Source: Quillaja saponaria (lineage: Eukaryota; Streptophyta; Magnoliopsida; Fabales; Quillajaceae). From it: a stretch of DNA of 64,000 nucleotides. Positions 47,722 through 59,000 of this stretch are shown here, in pieces. The stretch covers positions 25,882,092 through 25,946,091 of the forward strand of contig CM055611.1 in the NCBI GenBank assembly GCA_029379385.1, in the 5' to 3' direction. The notes beneath the pieces were generated by a model. The model did no database searches. It saw only the letters and a program-made list of their open reading frames with translations, and was not told the DNA's origin. Position numbers and translations under genes: made by a program. Position 1 is the first letter of the stretch. The number at the start of each line of letters is the position of its first letter.

Positions 47722-48900
47722 TCTGTAGTTCAAAAAAGATTACATATCTCTCGTACCCATAGGGTAGACGCTTTTCAGTACTAAGTTATATTAATGGCAG
47801 AAATGTCTTGGTTCACAATTGACAAATAAGGGAATAGTTCTTGTGCATGTTTTTGAATATGATCATATAATTCTAACACAAGAGAACGGTAAACCCTACA
47901 TGTACGCTATTCATAGATAAACATTCAAATCAGAAACAACATTCCCAAGTTATTCAGATGGTATTGCTTATTAAGTATGTTTCAAGGATATAGCACTCTT
48001 AAGTCTTAACTGAAGCACCACATTGTTAATTAATACAATTTGGTTCCTGAAGATGCTGGAGACATTGGAAAACCTATCCAAAACCCTTGAGATTATTAAT
48101 TTCAAACTCTTCTGGCAGTTCAATGGTAAAGACTTACCGATGCATTCAATAGAGACATCACCATAATTACACATCATTAAGATTGTGAGATAAAATAAAG
48201 TACAATTGGTGTCAATGATCACAATCAAATGTAGACTCAACTTCACTGAAATAGCACTGTTTAAACATTGCTGATCAGAATTACATGTTCAGGTGATGAT
48301 TGTAAGTGTAAACGACCTTCAACTTCCAGTGAGAGGTTGACAACATGTATTCCTCATTCACAAGTTTTGAAATTCTAAAGCAGCAAATGCAATGTTCAAG
48401 ATTTTAAAATACTAATTCACTATTATCGTTCATCGAACCATAAACACTTGGTAGTATAACAAAATTCATCCACTAAGTTTTCCTAAAGTAAACAAGTAAA
48501 TGAAAATGCACAATTCCCAATTACATCCAAGTATGTTATCTCCACTATTAGCAATCAAAACACAATGTCATGTTCTAACATGGCAATATAGACTACACCA
48601 TTGGGTACATCTCTCCAAAACACTGCATTACCCTTGCGTAAAATAAAAAAGGAACCCAAAAAACAAAAAATCAATGTAAATAATGAGAAATAGAAGGAGA
48701 AAAAAGAAGAAGAACTTTTATACTTTAAACACTTACATTTGCAAAAGAATTGGAGAAAAAGTGAAGCTATCCAAGAAATCAGGAGGCAGGAATTTGTAAT
48801 GGGTAACCTTCACTTCCAATTTGAAGAAGTGGGTACTGTAGTATTGAGATGGTGGTGAGGCAGTGGAGTGAAGAAGTGGCTCCTGAATAAAAAGGGACAT
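47722..48900 (-). promoter_or_regulatory. AHA10: 5' leader of the proton pump with a 1-kb leader intron
   Basis: Upstream of the start codon a clean acceptor (GAACTACAG, exon resuming at 47722) pairs with a strong donor GCAAAT|GTAAGTG (exon end at 48737). This defines a 5' UTR intron of about 1014 bp. The leader exon upstream is C/T-rich, as plant leaders are. The position of the transcription start is not visible; 48900 is approximate. Confidence 0.6.
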
Positions 48901-48950
48901 TGTTGGTTCCAAATCTAATTAATCTGGTAGCTGACCGTTGGTTGGGACTT
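48901..48950 (-). promoter_or_regulatory. Possible MYB (AC-type) elements in the pump promoter
   Basis: Read on the - strand, this stretch contains CCCAACCAACGGTC and GGAACCAACA, resembling AC-rich sites bound by R2R3-MYB proteins. AHA10-type genes are known targets of MYB-bHLH-WD40 complexes. The link here is inference from motif and position only. Confidence 0.25.
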
Positions 48951-50433
48951 AGGAGTCAAAGACCACTCTGTGATCCTATCATCTCTTCATTTCGCAATCT
49001 GGGTGGTGCCATTCTTCAACAATTGACACAGATGAACTAGGAGCTGAATGACAAAGAAGGACCGTTGGCTTAACGACCTTTCAAACTTTCCCCTCCTAAA
49101 CCTAACGTTTCCCATTTTCCCCAAATAAAACCCACACCCTAACTCACAATAAATGCCTCTACATTTTTCTCAAAATATAAAAAGAATACGTTGTTATATT
49201 TTTTAGGTAAAATTAAAATTTAGTGTTTCAATTTTAAATTAAAAATAGAGTTTCGTTGTAAAAAAAAAAAAAAAAAAAGGACTAAATGTATTATTTATAT
49301 TATAGGCCATTAAACTAACAAAAAAATAGATGCTTTTCATTTTTATATTTTTTTTTATCAAATTTTTTTTTTTGTGTGGAGGATCAGATTCCAATTTTGT
49401 TCATCTAATTCTTCTAACATTTAGGTTCAATTGTTAAAATCCAAAAGTAGTCTCCATTAATTAATGTCATGTGATTAAATATGTGATATAGACTATAAGT
49501 ACAAAGAAGATTGACATATTTTAGTTTTTTCTTATTTTCTCTTTCTTTTGTGAAATGGGAAAACTACCCAAATTAAGTAAAGCATTGAAATTTGAAATGG
49601 CTTACCTTGCTAGCTAGCTTTTGACTAGTTGTTGTCAACTAAAAGAAATCAAATCTAAGATTTATCATATTATTCAAAACTTTTACATATCCCTTTATTT
49701 TACATATATGACTCATTTGGATGTCATTAAAAAGAAAACAACAAGAAGAAAGCAACTATGCATTTATAAAAATAGGTTCATCTATTTAATAATCTCTATA
49801 TGCAACAAGCCAGCAACCAATAAGTAATATATAGAATGGCTGCACTTTGCCATTTCTTTTCATTTGTTTATTTTGTTGAACATGTGAAACTTGAGGTTTC
49901 TATAGGTGGGTGTAATCATTTTACACATTTTAATTAAACCTTTTTTTTTTCTTTTTTTCTGTATTGTTGGCTGTTGATGACAAGCCTCTCTTCTCATTTT
50001 CTTTTGGGGAGAGGGAGGAGTTGTTGCTTATACGCAGTTAGCTAGTTTGAGCTTAACTGCATATTGGGGCAAAGCCAAGGGCTAGACTTGTCAATGGGCC
50101 TCAATATCAAGCAAATAAAAACTTAATTTCATAGGAGCAAAAGAAAAATGAAGGGCACCAAATCAATATTCTCTGATTGCAAAACTAAAGTTTAGGGGGA
50201 GAAAGTTTGCAAGATTGCCTAAAAAATCAGAAAGAACATGGCTAAATGCAGAGCCAACAATTTATTTCTCTTGTATGAAATTTAGTTTCAAAATAAATTA
50301 TAATCTCAACAACTTCAGTTAAAAGTCAGAAAATTTATCACCATTATATGGTCAGAACATGCAGAACTTGAGCTGGAGACAAAAATCTTCAAGAGTATCC
50401 CGAGGTCAACTATTTAATCATAAGAAAATCCAA

Positions 50434-50690
50434 AAAGTACAACTGCCAGTATTCTTATGACTTCAATAAAAATATGTCTTTACCATAAGATTTTAAGAGT
50501 TTATAATAACCACATTAGTCTTAGAATGAAATATGAGACATAAAATTGGAAAACCATTTTTCATTTTTGAGATTGAATAAAAGGTACAACTGCCAGTATT
50601 CTTATAACTTAAATAAAAAGATGACTTTACCATATATATGACTCTGCACAATAAAATTGGAAAACTTTTTCTCATTTTTGAGATTGAAAT
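50434..50690. repeat. Tandem copies of a roughly 145-bp AT-rich repeat
   Basis: GTACAACTGCCAGTATTCTTAT, followed by an ACTT-AATAAAAA-ATG stretch, ACTTTACCATA and TAAAATTGGAAAAC...TCATTTTTGAGATTGA, occurs at 50434-50577 and again at 50580-50690. A third, more diverged copy (ACTGCCAATATTCTTTTAACTTAAATAAA, then CCATAAGATTTTAA) starts near 52578. Confidence 0.75.
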
Positions 50691-50773
50691 ATGTCACATT
50701 GAGGTTTTAAATTATGAGATGGATCATAATTTCTTACGATAGTTTATAGTAAATAATTAATAAAATTGATACT

Positions 50774-51658
50774 TGTTAGAGTATATTTAGTATTAAATTA
50801 TGTTGGGTGTTAAGTTTCACATTATTTAAATAAGTAAGTCTTGTGTAATTGTTCTATTATAAATTTAAGATCATGGTATAGTCTTGGAATAATCAAGCTA
50901 CTACTATTTCTTTCTATAATCCAAGTTACTACTATTTCTTTATCTATATTTATTTTACATGGTATGCGGGTTTGATCTAAACCCAAGTTTATTCTTAGGG
51001 TTGCCGTCTCTTCTCTTTGGTGGCAGCCCCGAATAGTTTTGAAGCTTTTGATGCGGTTAGTTTTAAAGTTTTTGTAGAAGTTCATCTTTATGTTTGTTGG
51101 TTGTTTAGTCTTTTGACACACCATTCAAGATTGAAGAGTTTTCAACGTTCCCTGCTCGCTATTTCTGATTCCAGAGTTGCCTTATCTTGGTTTCCGGCCA
51201 GAGAAGTTTTCGGCGGAAGTTGTTGCCAATTTGACATTTTACGTTGGTTGTGAACCAACAATTCTGTTTGAGACACATGTTGTTTGTGTCATTTTCTTTT
51301 AGGCATATGTTATTTGTTCCGTTCTCGTTCTCTTAAGCACAGAGTGAGTCGAGTAAACTTGATGTAATTTTTTGTTATAGAAGAGTGTTGAGAGTTTTGA
51401 TACTTGGGATTATACTTGTACAAAGCTTGAGCATATATATATATATATATATACTCTAACTTGAGAGGGAGTGTTAGAGTATATTTAGTATTAAGTTTTT
51501 GTTGGGTGTTAAGTCTTACATTGTTTAGATAAGTAAGTCTTATGTAATTGTTCTATTATAAATTTAAGGTCTTGGTATAGTCTTGGAATAATCAAGCTAC
51601 TACTATTTCTTTCTATAATCCAAGCTACTACTATTTTTTTCTTTATATTTATTTTACA
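50774..51658 (+). mobile_element. Complete miniature LTR retrotransposon (TRIM-like), 885 bp
   Basis: Two LTRs of 186 and 187 bp (50774-50959 and 51472-51658) share most bases. Each starts TGTTAGAGTATATTTAGTAT and ends TATTTATTTTACA, satisfying TG...CA. A 5-bp target duplication ATACT flanks the element (50769-50773 and 51659-51663). Directly after the 5' LTR is TGGTAT, the start of an initiator-tRNA-Met primer site. Directly before the 3' LTR is a purine tract GAGAGGGAG. The internal 512 bp has no long coding frame, so it must have been moved by another element's proteins. Confidence 0.92.
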
Positions 51659-52130
51659 ATACTTAATATAAAGTATTTAATATGACAATATTTTATTTAC
51701 TTAATAATTATTCACATAAACATTAACACATATGAGAGTTAAACACGATTTCCTATTGAACAAATATTAACACATTAATCATCTCAGATTACTGATAATT
51801 TAGTAAGAAAATATCCTACTTTGAGTTGATTTAGTCTTCTCACTCGGCTTTATGCCGGAGTTTTCGTGGTTAGGTATTGTGTGAGCAATCTTGGTGCGGA
51901 GAGGATGGAACCTTATACAATCGGCTATTTTATTAACAAATAAGGATAAATACGGCTAAAAGAATGACTATGTACACCATCATACAAAACGGCTAAACCT
52001 CTGATGACTTATTTTAAAAAGAACACTAACACATAAATCATCTTGATTTCTGACGATTACTACTAAAGACTTCTAATAGTTTAATCCTTTAAGATGAGAT
52101 ATTTACCAACACATATATTAGCTGAGTTCT

Positions 52131-52193
52131 TTGTGATATACTATGAAACGAGTACTAAAACTTCTTTGTGATTTACAATGAAACGAATACTAA
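52131..52193. repeat. Short tandem repeat, two copies
   Basis: TTCTTTGTGAT-TAC-ATGAAACGA-TACTAAAAC occurs twice in succession with small differences, giving a unit of about 34 bp. Its function is unknown. Confidence 0.7.
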
Positions 52194-53871
52194 AACATAA
52201 AAATGGAAAGGTAGATAGTGTGTTCCACATATTGTGGTAGAGAACATTGTGCCTCATGTTATATATTGAAGAACCCCACCACACTTAGCTATGTTGGGGT
52301 CGAAGCTAAGGGTTTATCCGAGATCACTCACAATCATGCATAGGAACATAAATTTGTCCCAAGCGCTTATTAATTACAACCTTGACCATTAGACCAACTC
52401 GTCGCTGATAAACAACAATTGACAATTTAAATGTACTAGCTAACAAATTGTTAGAAGCAATAAAGATATAATATTGTCAAATGTATATTAAAGCAATATT
52501 TACTGTAGAATATATCTATATAATCTAATGTTTCATGATATCAGCTAATTAATGATCATAAGAAAATTCAAATATTTTACTGCCAATATTCTTTTAACTT
52601 AAATAAAGAAATGACGGTTTATATTTGCGATTTGTTGGTTTGATTATTAACTAAAATCAAATTAATCCAAATTTGAAACCAGCAGAACCAAAAAAAAAAA
52701 ATTAAAAATTAAAAATAACAAAATGACTCTTCCATAAGATTTTAAAAGTGAATTGTCTCCCATAACAAGAAAAAAATAAAATGACTTTCCCTTTTATTTT
52801 GTGATTGGGGATGTATGTCATTGAAAGTTTACTTGTACAAAAAGGCCCTTAATTGTTACTTGGCCTACACTAATACCTGTTTACTGATCCCAGGTTCAAG
52901 ATCATTGTAACACACTCAAATGGACATACAGTGTATGAGGTCGATTGCCATCCAATATTTTAGGAAAACATATCACATAAATATAAATCAATGACAATAG
53001 ATTAGAGACAAGAAAAACAATAATTTTTTCGGGTAATCTAGTATAACTTTATCATTAGATTAAATAAATGAGTTCACTTTTGTTTTTGTATCTGAAAGAA
53101 TGTAAAATCTCTACCTAAATTCCTAGCCATTTTTTGAAGTATAAGGGCAAAAAAGGAAAACTCCTTAAAAGCAACTATATGGGTGCTCCAAGCTGAAGAG
53201 TCTTGAGTGATCACTCATCTTCCAAGCAACTTAATTGTGATTTGTGAAGTCTAATTTACTTAACTTGTCTTTCACAAAATCCAGCAGGGAAATTCTCTGT
53301 ACCAGGTTTTGCTATCTTTTTAATATATTCTATATGTCCTTTAAATATGCACTTAAAACCCAGTCTATAAATTACAATACAAGATAAATTCCTTAACACA
53401 CAGCTGGCAAATTAAATTTGTCTCAATAAATTGAAGTAAGAAGAAGATATTGCTACAATTTGTTGGGACTTGGAAACATGAGGCAAAGGTAGAAATCCAA
53501 CCAAACCAACGTTCCCACCTCAGAATTGAGAGATCCCATTGCCGGGACCATGTTCCCATGTCCAAATCCTTTTGCCTTGTCTTGTTAAAGCAGTTTCCCA
53601 CTTTTCATGCTCACCTTTGCCACTTCTTTAATTTATCTTCCTCGTTTTCTTACTTCAAAATTTCCAACTTACGTTGGTAAGAGGAGCAATGTATTACTTT
53701 ATTGCATTAAAAACCAGATTTCATGCCCACGTTCACTCCCCCCTTCAATTCCTTCAGTGAAAACTATGCATCCTTAAGCTGCAAAATCCCTCAAATTTCG
53801 AGCCTGACTATGTTCACTGCTCTTCAACTTCATACAGTCAACCTTTTGCTCCTTTGCTTTCTGAGGTTGTG

Positions 53872-53887
53872 TATATATATATATATT
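53872..53887 (+). promoter_or_regulatory. TATA box region of the RTFL/DVL gene
   Basis: A TATATATATATATAT run lies about 100 bp upstream of the ATG at 53984. It is followed by a C/T-rich leader, a typical plant TATA and leader arrangement. Confidence 0.5.
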
Positions 53888-53983
53888 TTCCCCTCTACAC
53901 TCTAACACTTCCTCAAGCTCTGTTGGAGCTTTTTTTGTTGGGGGGTTCTGTTTTGAGGAACAGATTTTTTACCATTAGCAACC

Positions 53984-54154
53984 ATGGTTGAAGTCCGACA
54001 GTACAAGTGTGAAACCAAGGTTCCTGCAAAGAGAAAGGGATATGGCTTCAGCAATAAGTGTGCTTCTCTAGTGAAGGAACAACGTGCTCGTTTGTACATC
54101 CTACGCCGCTGTGCCACCTTGCTTCTATGCTGGTATATCCAAGGAGATGACTAA
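53984..54154 (+). CDS. ROTUNDIFOLIA-like / DEVIL small peptide (RTFL/DVL)
   Basis: A single-exon frame encodes 56 residues starting [11 protein letters not shown]. The C-terminal half carries the conserved RTFL domain: a [18 protein letters not shown] block followed by a hydrophobic LLLCWY. These short, plant-specific, plasma-membrane-associated peptides alter organ shape and cell proliferation when overexpressed. The ATG sits in a good plant context (AACCATGG) behind a TATA-containing promoter. Length and domain position are normal for the family. Too little sequence exists to name the exact paralog. It is easily missed because it is below usual ORF size cut-offs. Confidence 0.88.
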   Translation: MVEVRQYKCETKVPAKRKGYGFSNKCASLVKEQRARLYILRRCATLLLCWYIQGDD

Positions 54155-54207
54155 ACTCATTACCTTCATATTAACCAATCCTCCATCTTTCAGTTTTTCT
54201 GTTCTTT

Positions 54208-54247
<40 letters not shown>

Positions 54248-56049
54248 ACCCCAACCCTTATACCTATACATCAAGCTTCCTTCTTTGTATCTGCTGCCTT
54301 TTCAGTTGTTCCAAGGGCAATCTGCTACTTTGACCTCCTTCCCTGATATCCTCTTTTTTACCTATAGAGAAATCCAATAGGTTTTTATGGATACAGGAGA
54401 GATTGGTAGCTACACACATTGCCTTTTCACAATCTGGACATCGAGCATGAACAATGATGGAGCTAAAATGGAAGGTCCTCTGCAACAAAGAAAGTTTTTC
54501 GGCTGTCGTAAAATAAGTCATATCCAAGCTTTGCAGAAACACTACTTTTTCTGCCTTCGATTCACAACCCAATCCATTTCCCCTTTTTGATAATCTTAGT
54601 AGCTCTTTTCTTGGATATGACATAGAAAACCAGGACGTAATTGTCACTCTTCAGCAAAACGAAGAGAAACTTACATGTCTGTAGTAGCAGCCAAGTTGTA
54701 ATCATAAATTATATGCAATTGAATATAAATGATGTTCATCATGTAATATTACTTCCATATATCAAGCATTTTGTATCTCTTCACAAAAAAATTCTAACTT
54801 CCTGTACAGTAACTTAGAATATGTCAATCTGTATGAGTAAGCACCAGTATATCAAGTCAATTTCACATCCAACTTTGTATTGGTGCTCAGATTTGACGAA
54901 CTTGATGCGTATAGATTACAGAGATCTTACATAAAAAACATATGGTGAGAATGATTCTAATAACAAAGAGGACACAAACCACAATTCATGGACAAAATGT
55001 TGATATGAGAACATTCAATTGTATGATAATGGAGCTTGCCACGTTGTTGATTTGACAACATTAATATATTGGCCTTAGTCCAAATATTCATGACATTGCC
55101 TGACCAATCACTAAAGTTTCAGATTCCTAACTAAAGAAATCTTCTAGGATCTACTTAAGCACTGAAAATAATAGGTTACTATATCATGTTTCCTAATAAG
55201 ACCAATCACTCTTTGTGACGACAAACTATCACATGGTTGAAGAATTAAAGTGTCCAATTATTCATAAAGGTTAAATTTCATGTTGGCTCTTAAGTTACAA
55301 GGTAGATGTTGATCTCAATCTTTACATGAAAGTCAAGAAAATTTTAATAATCCTGAAAGAGACAACACTATCCACATCAGTGGCTAAGAATCAAAACAAA
55401 TGAATGATGAGATCTCAAAGTCCCTACACAATAATGTGATACAGAAGATATGCTGCACACGTTTGAGGATACAAATGACATAGGGGAGTTCATTTTAGTA
55501 CTTGGACTTCCTTCAGTTGCCGATTTAGATGAGGCACATAGATTTCTCCTGGTCATGAAATTTGTTAATTTAAAAATAAACTTAAGAATGTTCATGGACA
55601 AGTAAAATTTAATTGAAGGCTCAGCTCACACTACTGATGCTTATCTCTTATTGCATTCAGATTCACTCACACCAAAAACCTGAATCAACAAAAATTGGAA
55701 GAAAGATACACAAACTGAAAGAAAGAAAAAAGGTAATGAAACCAAAGGATAATGAAAAGACAAGCAGTAAGCCAAAAATTAACCTTATAAACTTGATCAG
55801 TCTCAAAATATCTTACAAGATGAAATCAAAATGTTGATGACAGAAAAAACATTCAATATGCAACTTACAAATGATATTTTATAATATCATGTGATCTTGG
55901 CTTTTCTCATTATTGATCACAAAAGCAAGCTAACTTCAGCTTCCAACCAAAAATTACATAAACATCAACAAGTAACCACATCATGTTAATAGAAAATACC
56001 TACTTGAACCTAACCTGGAACCCATTTAAGCATCTTTCTAATTCTGTCT
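54155..56049. other. Spacer between convergent peptide and metallophosphoesterase genes
   Basis: The stretch contains 3' UTR sequence on both sides and a run of about 28 A at 54218-54246. No additional gene is supported; the open frames have no codon-like composition. Confidence 0.6.
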
Positions 56050-59000
56050 TCATTTGTCAATCCAATCCTTGAATAGCAACATCATGTAGAGAGGAAGATT
56101 CACTGCTGCAATGATTGTAAGCACTCGTAACATCCTCACCAATCTTTGGATCACAATTTTTGTCTTTGATTTTCCTGTTCTAGGAGGTAAATTAGATATT
56201 GAATCCAAAGCAGTACCTGAAGCCATATCCATATTCACAGAGACCTCTATTTCCTGAGAAGTGTGTTTCTTTGCTGTTGGCCGCATCACAGCATTACCCC
56301 TGCTTTTTTGGAAAAAGAAAAATTAGAGTCTACATAGAAAGCAATAATACATCAACAGACCACAGGATTGAACTGCTAACTGTTCTCTCCATTCAAAATA
56401 ATGACAACAAAAGAATGTGGAGGCAAGCACCTTCCTGCTAAGCTCTGTTCACTTGAATTTGTAACAGAGGCATTCAGGGGTTTCTTAACGAGATGCATTG
56501 ATCCTTCTGCATCCCACATCATCTCATATTCATAGTTTGCATCCTCATTCTTCTCTTTTGTTCCACCTCTAAGTAGGTTGCTGGCTATTAGTTGTCTGCT
56601 ATAACCTACTAGATTACGACACTGATGGAAGAAACTTACGCCACTTGTTGGAAGAAGTAGGAGGGCAAGAAGAGTCAGAACAAATAGAAAAATGTACCTG
56701 ATATTTGCAGCCGTCGTTAATCAGTTAAAAGATAGCTGAAATGCTTAAGATATTGCTTCTTCTTTTTGGCTACTAAAGTCTAAAATAGTTATTACCATTA
56801 TTATCAGCATTTAGAATTACCATATGTAAATGTGTGTTTGCATTGGAAGAAAGCACAGATGAGTCAGCACTGCTTCTTCTGGGTTGGATGCATTTAGTTG
56901 GCCTGAGTTACCAGCAGAAAGTAGCATGAAAGATGGATGCAGGTTTCCTTGCTGCCAACTTATGGTCCCTAGAGTATGCTGCACACTATTGTCAATTAAG
57001 TGGCATGCCTAGTGAAGATTGTATGTGCCAAAGGATTAAGTGCTTACCTCCTTTACAGGCCCAAATTTTGACTCATGGGTAACCGAGCATTGATCATGAT
57101 CATGGCCAGACAAAATAAGTATCTGCATGAATAATCAATTATTAATGCATGTTATTTAGTTCCCCTCAAAATATATACCCATTTTCCCCATCTTCCCAGT
57201 GACTTTTAAATTATATTTATTTATACCTTCCAATTTCCAGGAACCTCAGTGGTGCATATCCTTTCATGATTAAATTGCTTGCAATATTTAAACCAAACTA
57301 CCTTTAAAACAATCAGCCTATATTTGGCTGACATATGGAGACATCCACAGGATCAGGATGCACCAAGAGAGTTACTTACAGGTTTGATCAAGTCCAGCAA
57401 GTAGTTCGAAGAATCCTCAGTGACATAATTCTGATACCTGTATTATTGAACCAACTGTTAAACCAACCCCTCATTAATTATGAGCCTTATAAATTCATAT
57501 AATTAAATGTCCCTTGAACGCTACTTAGAGAAGCAACTTACAGTATATCATGATCAAGGGCAGCATGCGAAACCCTCTGCACATGAACAATTGAAGTTAG
57601 TAGTAGTTTAAAGCACGGACAGAAGCGAAAACATTTAGATAAAAAACACAGTATACTACAGTGACTACCAATGTCATAGACAATACAGTACAGTTTGCTA
57701 AAGCATGCAACTTTTGAAAATAAAAAACCATTACCTGGTTGATAACTGGGGAGCTACGATGAGGTCCACAAGAAGTCCAATCCGGCCGATACAATGGAAT
57801 ATGGGTCAATAGAACTCTTGGATGCAATTGATCATCTAGAAAATGCAAAAGATCTGTGGGTTAAGTCTATGTCAATTTTCCCAACAACACTATAGTGTAA
57901 GACAAGTTATACCAGTGGAAACGTTCTTCACAAACTCCCATGTCGGGGAAGCCAAAGTTTTTTCTGCATGACCTGCAGACAGTACAGATTCATCACTCTA
58001 AAACTTTAATACTTAAGTACTAAGTATTAAGAAGGAAAATAAAAACAAATGCACTCACACACAACAGAGTAAGAAGAAAAGATCTAAGGCAGGTAAAGTT
58101 TACTCCATCATGGAAATACATAATTTTTTCATTTAGTTTTTACTTAACTGTTGAGAAGTTAACAAATGATGATGCTTCTTAATATTTCTAAATAACTGTA
58201 GGAAATAATAAGAGTTCTGGAAGTACAAAAAAACTAGCGAATAAAAGAGGGGGACTTCAAACTAACTTGGAAAAGCAACACTTCAAAATACAATTAAGAC
58301 CAATTCCTAAGCAAACTGTTGTTACAACAGTCATTCTTACAAACTCTAAAAAGAAAAACTCAACAGTTAAACTGTCTTAAGAAAATCCGTGTTTACCATC
58401 CAGAGTTTGGGCATCAACAGCAATGAAATCCACTTTCCCAACTGTAAATCTGTAGTTACTGATTCCGAATGTTTCTTCATAGCGTCGGATAACCTGTAAT
58501 TGTGCAATAGTAAAACCTAATAAGCAAAGGAAATCACAACTGAGAAAAGGATGACATACAAAATTCCAGTAGAAATAAACATACTCATTAAAAGTCTGAT
58601 TTCCACAAACTAGATGCAAATATGTGCTCCGGAACTCCACAAAATTGTGTATTGAACCACTTGAAAGTAATTTAGATAGAAGATGTTACACGACACTTGA
58701 GTTACATAATATCAATACAAAAAGAAGTTTGTCCCTTAGACAGAAGGTTATAGATCTAACTTCATCAACTAGATCTGATTTCATCATGAGGCATATTCTC
58801 AACAAAGTCCTTTGGAGATTCAGTATATTTAGATTCCCCAAAGATCAGGCAAAAATATCTACCAACTATATAATTCAGACAAAGCAAGCAGGCATTTGTT
58901 CTAGAAACTAGGGAACAGTGACTTCAGTGTACCTCTGGCCTTTGAGAGTGGAGGCTTGCATAGCCAACATCATGGTTTCCTGAAAGGAAGTAAACTTGCA

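Larger units (their letters stand above)
48951..53983. other. Transposon- and repeat-rich intergenic region
   Basis: Divergent promoters of the pump and the RTFL/DVL peptide gene are separated by 5 kb. The spacer contains A/T runs (about 49260-49380), a miniature LTR element, a three-copy dispersed repeat and a short tandem repeat near 52131-52193. No other gene is supported. Confidence 0.65.

Noticed and set aside
57225..57300. A possible extra exon (VVWFKYCKQFN...) in the metallophosphoesterase
   Set aside because: It has splice-like borders, but including it would interrupt the conserved LIKP-to-SGHDHDQC join. The gene is in frame without it.
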